Below the pieces are notes generated by a model, which saw only the letters and a program-made list of their open reading frames with translations, was not told the origin of the DNA and did no database searches. From assembly GCA_947259185.1 (NCBI GenBank), contig CAMYKT010000017.1, positions 1 to 38,914 on the forward strand: DNA of 38,914 nucleotides. Direction: 5' to 3'. Numbering within the stretch: position 1 is the stretch's first letter; each line of letters opens with the position of its first letter. The translations under genes and the position numbers were made by a program. Shown piece by piece: positions 19,024-27,773 of this stretch. Origin of the DNA: an uncultured Methanobacteriaceae archaeon. GTDB lineage: Archaea; Methanobacteriota; Methanobacteria; Methanobacteriales; Methanobacteriaceae.

Positions 19024-19299
19024 ATGAAAACTATTATCTGGCCGGTTTATATTGATTCAAAAAAATCAAGAAAAGAAGGTAGAAAAATTCCAAAAAAAGA
19101 AGCTGTATCTTCACCTTCTTTAAGTGATATTTCCCGGGCAGCTCGAAAACTCAATTTAAGCCCAAAAACTGAGAATAATAAGTCTTTTCCGGGATCATGG
19201 TATGATAATTCAGGGCGCATTATTGTGGAAAGGGGGGAAATATCTAAAAGGGAAATCCTTTTAAAAATAAGTAATATGATAAAAGGCAGTCGTTCCTAA
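19024..19299 (+). CDS. srp19: Signal recognition particle 19 kDa protein
   Basis: SRP19 binds helices 6 and 8 of SRP RNA and allows SRP54 to join. The 91-residue protein matches the archaeal form: IIWPVYIDSKKSRKEGRKIPK at the N-terminus (the WPxYxD signature and basic RNA-binding run), then PSLSDISRAARKLNL and a C-terminal basic helix. TGAGG precedes the ATG and hemD ends 13 bases upstream, so it is the last gene of the cobA operon. The pairing with tetrapyrrole genes is probably chance gene order. Confidence 0.94.
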   Translation: MKTIIWPVYIDSKKSRKEGRKIPKKEAVSSPSLSDISRAARKLNLSPKTENNKSFPGSWYDNSGRIIVERGEISKREILLKISNMIKGSRS

Positions 19300-19300
19300 A

Positions 19301-19318
19301 TTTTTATTTTTTTTTTTT
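19301..19318 (+). terminator. Oligo-T terminator after srp19
   Basis: Five T, one A and then twelve T follow the srp19 stop by one base, the strongest oligo-T tract on the plus strand of the window. Archaeal RNA polymerase stops at such runs without a hairpin, so this should end the cobA-hemD-srp19 transcript. Confidence 0.75.
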
Positions 19319-19454
19319 AAAAAATTAGGCATCAGTAATTAAATATCGACATATTTATTAACATGAAGCTCATAATTAATAATAATAGCAGGATATTTAT
19401 TATGCTACTTTAAAAGTCCATTTAAGAAAATAAAAATATCCGGAGAATTATTAA

Positions 19455-20867
19455 ATGACTCCCCTTTTACCAGAAAATATGAATAAATCTTTTTCTAAAG
19501 CCCAACAAATGCTTAATTCAGCAGAGGATATTAAAATTTATTCCCATAATGATTGTGACGGAATAAGTGCCGGGGCCATTATATCCTCTATTCTGGACCG
19601 CCTGGACAAAGAACATGAAATCGAATTTATTAGTCTGGATAAACTGGAAGACCTGAAAATAAATAATGAGCTAACCATCTTTTCTGATCTGGGGTCGGGC
19701 CAGGGTATTGATAAACTGTCTACATCCTCATCCCAGATACTGGTACTGGACCATCATCCTCCCGTAAGGTCTTTGAATTATAATTCTAAACTTTCTGGAA
19801 GATTTCTGGAAATAAATCCTCTTTTTCATGGTATTGATGGTTCTTATGAGATTTCAGGAGGGGGGATGTGCTACTTACTTGCTAAACAATTTGGATTTTA
19901 TGATTTAAGTTGGATAGGTGTTCTTTCTGCAGTGGGTGATATGCAAAATACCCATACTGGTAAATTAGAAGGTATTAATAAGTCAATTCTGGAAGATGCT
20001 ACCCGGCAGGGGCTGGTGGATTCTGCTGCGGATCTAGCTATTTACGGTAGACAAACCCGTCCATTAATTATTGCTTTATCATATTTCAGTGATGTAACTC
20101 TTCCTATAACCAATAACAAAACCGAAGTAATCTTATTATTAAAAAAACTTGATATTGATCGACGATATGGTAATAGGTTACGTACACTATCTGATTTGAC
20201 ATCAGCTGAGAAAACCCGGCTTTTTTCTGAACTGGTTAAATTACTATCCCGGGAAGTTCCTGAAAAATATATAAAACACGTTCCTAAACTGGTTGCCGGG
20301 GATTATTATGAATTCTCAAATGAAGAAGAAAAAACTACTCTAAGAGACGCGTCTGAATTTTCAACTGCTGTGAATGCATGCAGCAGAAATAAAAATCCTG
20401 AGGTGGCTCTCGATATATTAAAAGGCGATAGAATACTGGCCATGGATGAATTAGAACGTCTAACTAGAAAACATCGCCAATATCTGGCTGAAAAAATACA
20501 GATGATTGAAAATAATGAATCAATTATACCTCTGGATAACCTGCAGTACTTCCATAGTAATGGAATTAAAAGTGAGGTGGTAGGTACCATTACCGGGATG
20601 GTTCTAAGTCATGGAGATTGGAAAAAACCTATAATTGGGTTTTCTCCGGTTGATAATGGAGAAGACCTTTTAAAAGTTTCTTTACGATGTTCCCGACTTT
20701 TAGCTTATGAGGGAATACACTTTGGCCATATCATAAGAAAAGTTGCCCCTAAAGTGGGGGGTAGTGGTGGTGGACATGCAGTTGCCTGTGGGGCATATAT
20801 CCCTTCTAAAAATCAGGATCAATTTTTAAAAATATTCAATAGCACTTTAAACGGTATAATCAACTGA
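19455..20867 (+). CDS. Archaeal RecJ-like DHH-family single-strand exonuclease (GAN-like)
   Basis: This 470-residue DHH-DHHA1 phosphoesterase matches the archaeal RecJ homologues, including GINS-associated nuclease. The metal-binding DHH motifs are IYSHNDCDGISAGAI near residue 30, TIFSDLGSGQG near residue 75, VLDHHPPVRSLN near residue 97 and GVLSAVGDMQ near residue 158. The C-terminal DHHA1 domain ends with the substrate-binding GGSGGGHAVACGAYIP. GGAG lies upstream of the ATG. It probably degrades single-stranded DNA or RNA in replication or repair. A nanoRNase-type role is less likely because of its length. Confidence 0.88.
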   Translation: MTPLLPENMNKSFSKAQQMLNSAEDIKIYSHNDCDGISAGAIISSILDRLDKEHEIEFISLDKLEDLKINNELTIFSDLGSGQGIDKLSTSSSQILVLDHHPPVRSLNYNSKLSGRFLEINPLFHGIDGSYEISGGGMCYLLAKQFGFYDLSWIGVLSAVGDMQNTHTGKLEGINKSILEDATRQGLVDSAADLAIYGRQTRPLIIALSYFSDVTLPITNNKTEVILLLKKLDIDRRYGNRLRTLSDLTSAEKTRLFSELVKLLSREVPEKYIKHVPKLVAGDYYEFSNEEEKTTLRDASEFSTAVNACSRNKNPEVALDILKGDRILAMDELERLTRKHRQYLAEKIQMIENNESIIPLDNLQYFHSNGIKSEVVGTITGMVLSHGDWKKPIIGFSPVDNGEDLLKVSLRCSRLLAYEGIHFGHIIRKVAPKVGGSGGGHAVACGAYIPSKNQDQFLKIFNSTLNGIIN

Positions 20868-20960
20868 TTCTAACCACTGCATTTATTAATCTATTAATAT
20901 ATATTCCTGCATACATATCCTATATTGATCTAGAATTTGAATTAAAGATAAGGTTTTACC

Positions 20961-21755
20961 ATGAAAATATTCAAAAAAAGAGGCGAAATGACTCATTTTC
21001 AAATTTTAGCAGAAATTGCAAAACAAGAACCTCATTTAAGACAAAAAGATATTGCTGATGAGTTAGGAATAACTGTACAGGCTGTTTCTGAAAATCTGAA
21101 GACCTTGGTAGATGATGGATATGTTGAATCAGGAACAGGTCGGTCTCCTTACAAAATTACCAAAAGAGGTATTGATAAATTAAAAAAACAAGCTTTGGAT
21201 TTGCGAAAATATTCTGAAACCGTTCTGGATACTATGAATACCTACAAATCTATCTGGCCTGCTATTGCCAGTGAAAATTTGAATTCGGGAGATAGAGTAG
21301 GCCTATTTATGGATGATGGTACCTTGTATGCTACTAAATCCTTTACATCAGCCCAGGGTGAAGCATTAAATGATGCTCAAAAAGGAGAGGATGTGGCTTT
21401 GATGGGGCTAGAAGGAATAATTGAACTTAAAGCTGGTAAAGTGGTAATTATGAATTTACCTACCATTCAGGAAGGGGGTTCCCGGGCTACAGATCTTGAA
21501 AAAATAAAAAGAATATACCGCACCGGCTTTGATAGGGTGGGTATTATGGGTACTGTTTCCCGGGCAGTGGCTGATAAACTGAATATTAAAGTTGACTTTG
21601 AATTTGCAACCCCCTATTCCACACTTGCTGCTACTAAAAGAGGACTTAATGTGCTGGTATTCGCGGTAGGCAAGATGAACCGTAGTATTACTAATAAACT
21701 GGAAGAAGAAGGGATCCAATACAGTTTGGAAGATGTTAAAAAAGATATTAACTAA
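20961..21755 (+). CDS. Winged-helix transcriptional regulator with unrecognised C-terminal domain
   Basis: Residues 8-75 form a winged helix: FQILAEIAKQEPHLRQKDIADELGITVQAVSENLKTLVDDGYVESG is a clear helix-turn-helix plus wing (PYKITKRG). The remaining 190 residues (about 95-264) are a conserved-looking alpha/beta domain with DRVGLFMDDGTLYA, ALMGLEGIIELKAGKVVIMNLPT, GFDRVGIMGTVSRAVADKL and ATPYSTLAATKRGLNVLVFAVG. I do not recognise it as a known ligand-binding fold; it could be a sensor. AAGGT precedes the ATG. It converges on the ACT gene with only 12 bases between the stops. Target genes unknown. Confidence 0.75.
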   Translation: MKIFKKRGEMTHFQILAEIAKQEPHLRQKDIADELGITVQAVSENLKTLVDDGYVESGTGRSPYKITKRGIDKLKKQALDLRKYSETVLDTMNTYKSIWPAIASENLNSGDRVGLFMDDGTLYATKSFTSAQGEALNDAQKGEDVALMGLEGIIELKAGKVVIMNLPTIQEGGSRATDLEKIKRIYRTGFDRVGIMGTVSRAVADKLNIKVDFEFATPYSTLAATKRGLNVLVFAVGKMNRSITNKLEEEGIQYSLEDVKKDIN

Positions 21756-21767
21756 TTTAAAAGTATT

Positions 21768-22199
21768 CTAAAGATTGTAAACCTCTTCAGCCGGAACCAG
21801 TGTTATTTTTGATTCTTTTAAGACCTTAATGAGCAGATCCAGATCATCAGTTCTTAAAAGTAATATGGCTTTATCTTTCTTTTCATGTACAAACGCATAT
21901 AAATATTCTAAATTAATATCAGAATCGTTAAGGATTTTTAAAATAGAGGAAAGGCCTCCGGGATGGTCGGCAAGTTCTACGGCTACTACTTCTTTTATTT
22001 TTACCACAAAATTATTTTCAGTAAGAATTTTTTCAGCCTGGCGGGGTTCGGGAACAATAAGCCTTAAAATCCCAAATTCTGAAGTATCTGCGATGGATAA
22101 GGCCCTAATATTAATTCCATTCTCAGCAAGGGTATTGAGAGCTTTCCATAATCTTCCTTTTTTATTTTCCAGAAAAACGGATATTTGTTTTATTTTCAT
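21768..22199 (-). CDS. Tandem ACT-domain protein
   Basis: The 143 residues form two ACT domains. The first (about 1-68) starts KQISVFLENKKGRLWKALNTLAENGINIRAL, with the typical E-N-x-x-G-R loop; the second (about 70-140) has VAVELADHPGGLSSILKILNDSDINLEYLYAFV. ACT pairs bind amino acids and act as sensors. The gene follows paaK by 57 bases in the same direction, with AGGAAG before the ATG. The same pairing of an ACT protein with phenylacetate-CoA ligase is common in archaea, so it may sense an aromatic or branched amino acid and tune the ligase, but no partner is proven here. Confidence 0.88.
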   Translation of the reverse strand: MKIKQISVFLENKKGRLWKALNTLAENGINIRALSIADTSEFGILRLIVPEPRQAEKILTENNFVVKIKEVVAVELADHPGGLSSILKILNDSDINLEYLYAFVHEKKDKAILLLRTDDLDLLIKVLKESKITLVPAEEVYNL

Positions 22200-22256
22200 G
22201 TTATCTTCCTGATTATTTTTTTATTTAATGACCAATAATTCCACTATTAATAACCA

Positions 22257-23558
22257 CTAATGTATGTTTCGCTGGTCAATAACCCTTACAGCTTTACCTT
22301 CACTTCGGGGAAGGCTTTTTGGTTCCACCAGAGTAACAGTAACCCTTAAACCTATTTCATTTTCAATGTAACTTTCTATTTTCTTTTTTATGCTGACCAT
22401 TTCTTTAACTTCATCAGAGAAAAGTTCCTGGGATGTTTCCACCTTTACTTCTATTTCATCCAGAAGATGAGGTCGGGTTACAATAATCTGATAATGGGGT
22501 TGCAGACCATCAATTTTCAACAAAGCCTTTTCTATTTGAGAGGGGAATACGGCCACACCACGAACTTTTAACATATCGTCTGACCTGCCAGTTATTCTAT
22601 CCATTTTGACCATATTTCTTCCACAGTCACATGGCTCATATCTAAGGGCAGTAATGTCCTTTGTTCTAAATCTAATGATAGGCATTCCCACCCGGCTTAA
22701 TGTGGTCAATACCAGCTCCCCTGTTTTATCCGCACCTAATGATTCTGTAGTTTGGGGATTGATGATCTCGGGATAAAAATGATCTTCACAAATATGTAGT
22801 CCTGATTGTTGATTACATTCTATGGCCACACCCGGACCCATGATTTCAGTTAGACCATATATGTTAAACGCCTGGACTCCAAATCGTTTTTCTATCTCCT
22901 TTCTCATTTGAGCGGTCCACATCTCTGCCCCAAATCCAATGGCCTTTAAATCGGTATCTTCACTACTCAATCCTTCTTCCTGGGCCACTTCTGATAGGTA
23001 TAATCCATAAGATGGGGTAAAAATCATCACTGTAGTCCCAAAGTCTTTCATAATTTCAATTTGTCTTCTGGTTTGACCAGTGGAAATAGGAATAACCGTG
23101 GCTCCTATTTTCTGGGCACCATAATGAACTCCAAATCCCCCGGTAAATAGTCCATAACCATGAGTATTTTGAATAATATCATCTTCAGTTATTCCCATCA
23201 TGGTCAATCCCCGGGCCATCACTTCACTCCATAATTCAATATCTTCCCGGGTATATCCTGATACTACGGGTTTCCCGGTGGTACCAGAAGAAGTATGGAC
23301 TTCAATGATCTCTTTACGAGGCACGGCAAACATTCCAAAGGGATATACCTCTCTTAAATCATCTTTAGTGGTGAACGGGAGTTTCTTAATATCTTCCAGG
23401 GTCTGGATATCTTCCGGAGATAATCCCATAGCACTGAATTTCTGATTATAATAAGGTACATTATTAAAAGCTTTTTTTACCACATCTTGTAATCTTCTTA
23501 ATTGTAATTCTTCCATTTCATCCCGGGACATACATTCGGCTTTTTCATTCCAGATCAT
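22257..23558 (-). CDS. paaK: Phenylacetate-CoA ligase
   Basis: This 433-residue AMP-forming ligase activates aryl acids with CoA and ATP. It shows LPFTTKDDLREVYPFG, the adenylation P-loop SSGTTGKPVV, HGYGLFTGGFGVHYGA, NIYGLTEIMGPG, VLTTLSRVGMPIIRFRTKD and the C-terminal GRSDDMLKVRGVAVFPSQIE hinge. In methanogens these enzymes allow uptake of phenylacetate and related aryl acids, which 2-oxoacid ferredoxin oxidoreductase then turns into aromatic amino acids. AAGGG precedes the ATG. A TATAAAG on the minus strand at about 23614-23620 is a plausible promoter, 56 bases upstream. Confidence 0.93.
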   Translation of the reverse strand: MIWNEKAECMSRDEMEELQLRRLQDVVKKAFNNVPYYNQKFSAMGLSPEDIQTLEDIKKLPFTTKDDLREVYPFGMFAVPRKEIIEVHTSSGTTGKPVVSGYTREDIELWSEVMARGLTMMGITEDDIIQNTHGYGLFTGGFGVHYGAQKIGATVIPISTGQTRRQIEIMKDFGTTVMIFTPSYGLYLSEVAQEEGLSSEDTDLKAIGFGAEMWTAQMRKEIEKRFGVQAFNIYGLTEIMGPGVAIECNQQSGLHICEDHFYPEIINPQTTESLGADKTGELVLTTLSRVGMPIIRFRTKDITALRYEPCDCGRNMVKMDRITGRSDDMLKVRGVAVFPSQIEKALLKIDGLQPHYQIIVTRPHLLDEIEVKVETSQELFSDEVKEMVSIKKKIESYIENEIGLRVTVTLVEPKSLPRSEGKAVRVIDQRNIH

Positions 23559-23800
23559 TTTATCAAATCCCTTAATCAGTGCAATTTTGATATATTTTAT
23601 CAGGGCAATAATCTTTATAATTAAATTTAAATTATAGAAGTTTTTAGGGGCCCTATAACTTAAATCTTACTAATCTAATACTTTGACAGTCAGTATTCCC
23701 TGATTAGAGGTATCAAAAGAAAAAATAATTAGCTTAAAATGATGAATCAGGACTTTTTAAGGCATGTATAATTAAAAATAAGTATTTTAATTCCTTTAAT

Positions 23801-23819
23801 AAAAAAAAATTAAAAAAAA
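23801..23819 (-). terminator. Oligo-T terminator after superoxide dismutase gene
   Basis: On the minus strand two T runs (T8 and T9, separated by AA) begin directly after the sod stop codon. They should end the peroxiredoxin-sod transcript. Confidence 0.6.
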
Positions 23820-24443
23820 TTAAAGTGGGGATTCTAGCCAGGTTTCAGTTCTTTTGTTAACTTCTTCCCAGTTTACTATATTCCAGAAAGCTTCCACAAA
23901 ATCAGGCCTCACATTTTTATAATCCAGATAGTAAGCGTGTTCCCATACATCCAGCACCATCATAATCCTGAAGTTAGGAATCACATTAACGTTGTGCTTT
24001 TCGATCTGCATAATAAACAACCGATTTGTTCTTCTGCATAAAGTAAGAGCTGCCCAACCTGAACCTTCCACACTTATTGCAGCCTGCGTGAACTCTTTTT
24101 TAAATCGCTCAAAGCTACCAAAATCTTTTTTGATGTATTCTGCTAAAGTACCCTCTGGTTCACCACCGCACTTACTGGCTGGCCCCATATTTGTCCAGAA
24201 AAGATTATGAAGGTTAAAACCACCTACCTGAAATGATAATTCCTTGGCAGTTGCTTTTATATCAAAATCTTCATCTTTTTCTCGAGCATCATCAAACTTC
24301 TGCTTTAAAATGGCATTGGCACCATCTACATAGGCCTGATGGTGTTTGGTATGGTGGATAGTTAACTGTTCTTTAGATATGTAGGGCTCCAGGTCCTGAT
24401 AACCATAGGGTAACTCTGGTAACTTGTATATTTTTTTTTCCAT
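23820..24443 (-). CDS. Iron/manganese superoxide dismutase
   Basis: The 207-residue enzyme converts superoxide to peroxide and oxygen. All four metal ligands are visible: the His in LTIHHTKHHQAYVDG, the His in NLHNLFWTNMGP, and the Asp and His in DVWEHAYYLDYKN. GGFNLHNLFW and GSGWAAL are family signatures; archaeal members like this usually use iron, but the metal cannot be proven from sequence. GGTGA lies before the ATG. It starts 38 bases after the peroxiredoxin stop and is probably co-transcribed, so peroxide made here is removed by its operon partner. Confidence 0.94.
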   Translation of the reverse strand: MEKKIYKLPELPYGYQDLEPYISKEQLTIHHTKHHQAYVDGANAILKQKFDDAREKDEDFDIKATAKELSFQVGGFNLHNLFWTNMGPASKCGGEPEGTLAEYIKKDFGSFERFKKEFTQAAISVEGSGWAALTLCRRTNRLFIMQIEKHNVNVIPNFRIMMVLDVWEHAYYLDYKNVRPDFVEAFWNIVNWEEVNKRTETWLESPL

Positions 24444-24481
24444 GTTTTCACCTTTTAAATTAAAAATATTTCATCATCTAC

Positions 24482-25168
24482 TTACCACTTGTAGTAATTT
24501 CTATGACATAACCACCAGTCATAACAAGTGTATTGTTCCTTTCGCTTTTTAGCAGTTTCAACATCACTGGCTGGAGGTATAATCAGTCCTTTACCTATTA
24601 ATTCATTGTTAGGCCAGTTGGCAGGTATAGCTACTCCTTTTTCTTCTATATTGGCAAAACCCTCTACCATCCGGAGTATTTCATCCATATTTCTACCCAG
24701 TTCTTGAGGATAATATAGAATGGCCCTTACTATGGCCTCAGGATCCACAATAAATACTGCCCGCACGGTATTGCTGGGACGGGCAGGATGGATTAAACCT
24801 AACATATCCGCCACTTTTCCTGTATCTGCAATTAATGGAAAAGTTATCTCCACATCCAGGTTTTCTTCTATCCATTCAATCCATTTCAAGTGTGAAAATA
24901 TCTGATCAATACTAAGACCAATTAATTCACAATTTAATTTTTTAAATTCTTCATAGCGGTTCTGGAAGGCAACAAATTCGGTAGTACACACCGGTGTAAA
25001 GTCTGCAGGATGGCTAAAAAGAACAAACCATTTTTTTTTAAATGCCTTGGGAAGCTTCATCATTCCCTGGGTGGTTTGAACTTTCATTTTAGGAAATTTA
25101 TCTCCAATTAAAGGTATCCCCCTTCCTTTTTTCTTAATTTTTTTTAGTTCATATATTTTTTCTCCCAT
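24482..25168 (-). CDS. Peroxiredoxin (Prx6 type)
   Basis: This 228-residue thiol peroxidase reduces hydrogen peroxide and alkyl peroxides. The peroxidatic cysteine is C61 in SHPADFTPVCTTEF, with the supporting Arg in VRAVFIVDP. The long C-terminal arm ends CYDWWLC (C215, C221), as in archaeal Prx6 enzymes where a C-terminal cysteine forms the disulphide. GAGGGGTG is a strong ribosome site. It heads a two-gene operon with sod. Upstream lie 276 bases without a gene before the ferritin gene. Confidence 0.94.
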   Translation of the reverse strand: MGEKIYELKKIKKKGRGIPLIGDKFPKMKVQTTQGMMKLPKAFKKKWFVLFSHPADFTPVCTTEFVAFQNRYEEFKKLNCELIGLSIDQIFSHLKWIEWIEENLDVEITFPLIADTGKVADMLGLIHPARPSNTVRAVFIVDPEAIVRAILYYPQELGRNMDEILRMVEGFANIEEKGVAIPANWPNNELIGKGLIIPPASDVETAKKRKEQYTCYDWWLCHRNYYKW

Positions 25169-25444
25169 TAAAACACCCCTCTTTGCATATTTATGGTAAT
25201 ATTATGCACCTTATTTTTATTTATTTTTTGGATTTTTTATTAATCCAGGAATTCTAAAAAATAAATTTTTCAAACTTTAATTTTTTAATATTCACCATGT
25301 ATTCTTATTTGGCTAATCAAAGGATTTGAATTAATTATTGGAGATTTTTGCCGAATATTGAATTCTAAAAAAAAATGAGTTTAGATTTTCTGATTGCTAT
25401 CTAATTATTAGAATCTGAGGTTTTAATGGTGAATCTTATTCCAA

Positions 25445-25951
25445 TTATTCAGCAGGTGGATTGAATACTCTTTGTGCCAGCTCACTATCCAGCATCAGTA
25501 GGCTGGCAGGTGATTCAATGGCCAACCTTACTTTTTGCAATATTCCTCCGGCTGATTCTTCTTCTTCAACCTGTTCCGCCACAAACCATTGCAGGAAGTT
25601 ATTGGTGGCATGGTCTTTTTCTTCCAGAGCCAGGTTTACCAGTTGATTTATAAGTCCGGTTACCTTTTTTTCATGGCTTAAAACATTTTCAAACACATCC
25701 AGGGCAGATTCCCATTCACGGGGAGGCTTTTCAATTTCATCCAGAAGTACTCTTTTACCTCTTCTAATCAGGTAGTCATGGAATTTCATACCATGGCTGA
25801 GTTATTCCTGGGACTGAATTCTCATCCAGTTGGCAAAACCCGGTAGATCTGAATCCTCAAAATAGGCCCCCATAGCCAGGTAAAGGTAGGCAGAGTATAA
25901 CTCCGCATTCATCTGTCCATTTAATGCATCCTGCATTTTTTCACTAACCAT
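25445..25951 (-). pseudogene. Non-haem ferritin, interrupted by one in-frame TAA at the ferroxidase glutamate
   Basis: Read through, this gene encodes a normal 168-residue bacterial-type ferritin: KMQDALNGQMNAELYSAYLY, GFANWMRIQSQE, then TAA at 25802-25804, then LSHGMKFHDYLIRRG and the third and fourth helices (LEEKDHATNNFLQWFVAEQVEEE). GGAGGAG precedes the ATG at 25951. The stop is codon 50, exactly where ferritins carry the ExxH glutamate that bridges the two irons (as E50 in E. coli FtnA), so GAA to TAA is one base. The downstream part has its own ATG at 25789 but would lack the first helix and could not form the shell. It lies 33 bases after fprA, in the oxygen-defence operon. Confidence 0.88.
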
Positions 25952-25984
25952 CTAACTCCTCCTAATTTAAAAATAATTCAAAAA

Positions 25985-27157
25985 TTATGAAGATTCCTGT
26001 CTTTTTAATATCTCATCTGCCAGAGCATCAATTTTTTCCAAATCTTCCTGATTGGGTAAGCCTTTTATGGAAATAGAGTCCAGATATTCAACTTTCAGGT
26101 TACTTAACTGGCCTTTTAATAATTCTTCCATACGACTGCCCCATCCAAAAGAACCCATAATGGCCACGTATTTTAATTTAGGTCTTAACAAATTAATCAA
26201 ATATGTATTGGAAACTGTGAGTGGATGAGGACCCGTTAATACCGTGGGACTGGCAATAACCAAAGTGGATGCATCCACCAGAGACATTAAAAATTCCCCA
26301 AGATCCATCTGACCCAAATTGAAGGGCTTTACCACTAAACCCCTTTTAATTAGTGACTCCACCAGATGATCTACCATAACCCGGGTACTACCATGCATAG
26401 AAACATAAGGGATTACTACATGGTTTAAGGTTTCATCAGATATCCAATCTTTATATAAATTTATTATTCCATCACCAGGGGAATAAAGAGGCCCATGGGA
26501 CGGAGCAATGGTGTCTATATCCAGACTATTTATTTTCGCCAGATTGTTTTTTATGGAGGGTCTAAAGGGCATCATCAGCTCTGCATAATACCTCTTGGCA
26601 GCCGGGTATACCTCGCCTATTTCATGGGCATATAACTGACTGGTGGCCATATGTGATCCGAAAAAATCACAGGAAAAAAGAATTTTATTTTGTTTTAAAT
26701 AGGTAACCATGGTATCTGGCCAGTGCACCCAGGGAGTGAAAATAAATTCCAGGGTTTTATCACCTAAAGAAATTTTTTCCCCATCCCCAATGGCCTTAAA
26801 TTTATTTTCCGGGATAAATAAAAAATTTTTTAAAAGTTCCTTGCATTTAGGATTGGTAAGTACTACTGCCTCTGGATACTCATCCAGAATAACTGGTATA
26901 GAACCAGAATGGTCCTGTTCAGCATGATTGGATACAATGTAGTCAATTTTTACCTCTAATTCCTGGAGGTTTTTTAATAGTTCATGAGTTTTTTCTGGAT
27001 CAACTGTATCTATTAATGCAGTTTTATCTCTTCCCTGAATAAGGTAAGAATTATAACTGGTTCCCTGGGGTAAAGGAATTAACTCATCAAACATTTGTCG
27101 ATCCCAATCCAGGGATCCCACACTATAAACACCGTCTTCAATCATCCGGGCAGGCAT
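25985..27157 (-). CDS. fprA: F420H2 oxidase (A-type flavoprotein FprA)
   Basis: FprA reduces oxygen to water using F420H2 and protects methanogens from oxygen. The 390-residue protein has a metallo-beta-lactamase-like diiron domain with NHAEQDHSGSIP (H-x-E-x-D-H), the bridging Asp in FSCDFFGSH and the His in IAPSHGPLY. A flavodoxin domain follows (from about residue 250) with VSMHGSTRVMVDHL binding FMN, and no C-terminal rubredoxin is fused. It starts one base after the rubredoxin-1 stop, so the pair is translationally linked. A nitric-oxide reductase role is possible for the wider family, but the methanogen setting favours oxygen. Confidence 0.94.
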   Translation of the reverse strand: MPARMIEDGVYSVGSLDWDRQMFDELIPLPQGTSYNSYLIQGRDKTALIDTVDPEKTHELLKNLQELEVKIDYIVSNHAEQDHSGSIPVILDEYPEAVVLTNPKCKELLKNFLFIPENKFKAIGDGEKISLGDKTLEFIFTPWVHWPDTMVTYLKQNKILFSCDFFGSHMATSQLYAHEIGEVYPAAKRYYAELMMPFRPSIKNNLAKINSLDIDTIAPSHGPLYSPGDGIINLYKDWISDETLNHVVIPYVSMHGSTRVMVDHLVESLIKRGLVVKPFNLGQMDLGEFLMSLVDASTLVIASPTVLTGPHPLTVSNTYLINLLRPKLKYVAIMGSFGWGSRMEELLKGQLSNLKVEYLDSISIKGLPNQEDLEKIDALADEILKRQESS

Positions 27158-27158
27158 C

Positions 27159-27320
27159 TTAATCCACTTTAACGAACTGATCTTTTCCTACTCCGCAGAT
27201 AGGACAAACCCAGTCGTCTGGTATATCTTCAAAAGCGGTACCTGGTTCTATACCAGAATCAGGATCACCAATTTCAGGATCATATACATAACCACACATC
27301 TCGCATTGATACTTATCCAT
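27159..27320 (-). CDS. Rubredoxin 1 (directly upstream of fprA)
   Basis: This 53-residue electron carrier has one Fe(Cys)4 site: C6 and C9 in YQCEMCGYVYDP, C39 and C42 in WVCPICG. GTAFEDIPDDW is the usual middle loop. A strong AGGAGG site precedes the ATG, and the stop is one base from the fprA start. It probably passes electrons within the oxygen-defence set. It is the most divergent of the three rubredoxins here. Confidence 0.95.
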   Translation of the reverse strand: MDKYQCEMCGYVYDPEIGDPDSGIEPGTAFEDIPDDWVCPICGVGKDQFVKVD

Positions 27321-27367
27321 TTTTACTCCTCCTAAGTCTTGAAATCATTAAATTTAAAATTACTTAA

Positions 27368-27529
27368 TTATTTTATTTCTATAAACATCCTTTTAGGAGC
27401 TCCACATGAGGGACATTTCCAATTTTTGGGTATATCTTCAAAAGCTGTCCCTGGTGCTATATCAGACCGGGGTTCTCCTTTTTCAGGGTCGTATATGTAT
27501 CCGCATACTTTACATTTGTATCTTACCAT
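27368..27529 (-). CDS. Rubredoxin 2
   Basis: A 53-residue rubredoxin with C6 and C9 in YKCKVCGYIYDP, C39 and C42 in WKCPSCGAPK, and GTAFEDIPKNW between. A longer frame from 27550 exists, but ATG 27529 is chosen because AAGGTG lies nine bases upstream and the length then matches its neighbours. Its first 41 bases after the start region (27483-27523) are identical to the same part of rubredoxin 3. It is 47 bases before rubredoxin 1. Confidence 0.94.
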   Translation of the reverse strand: MVRYKCKVCGYIYDPEKGEPRSDIAPGTAFEDIPKNWKCPSCGAPKRMFIEIK

Positions 27530-27608
27530 GATTACACCTTTTTTATCCATCTGGAAATACCTGCCTTTTTATTGAATTTATTTACTTTTTTAGTTGATTT
27601 AAGGAAAA

Positions 27609-27770
27609 TTAGTTCTTCAGAGGCATGAATCTTATTTTACCTGCTCCACATTTAGGGCAAGACCAGTCATCAGGAAGTGAGTCAAATTCTACTCCGGAAG
27701 GAGTTTCCTTTCGAGGTTCCCCCATATCAGGGTCGTATATGTATCCGCATACTTTACATTTGTATCTCAT
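27609..27770 (-). CDS. Rubredoxin 3
   Basis: A 53-residue rubredoxin with C5 and C8 in YKCKVCGYIYDP, C38 and C41 in WSCPKCGAGK. The middle loop is changed: the common GTAFEDIP is SGVEFDSLP, and the linker RKETP is more basic, so its partner or potential may differ. ATG 27770 gives five bases from GGTG; an adjacent in-frame ATG at 27773 is possible. It leads the rub3-rub2-rub1-fprA-ferritin series, with 79 bases to rubredoxin 2. Confidence 0.92.
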   Translation of the reverse strand: MRYKCKVCGYIYDPDMGEPRKETPSGVEFDSLPDDWSCPKCGAGKIRFMPLKN

Positions 27771-27773
27771 CAT

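Noticed and set aside
27530..27550. Longer rubredoxin 2 starting at 27550
   Set aside because: The AAGGTG ribosome site lies inside the extension, and the shorter start gives the standard 53 residues.
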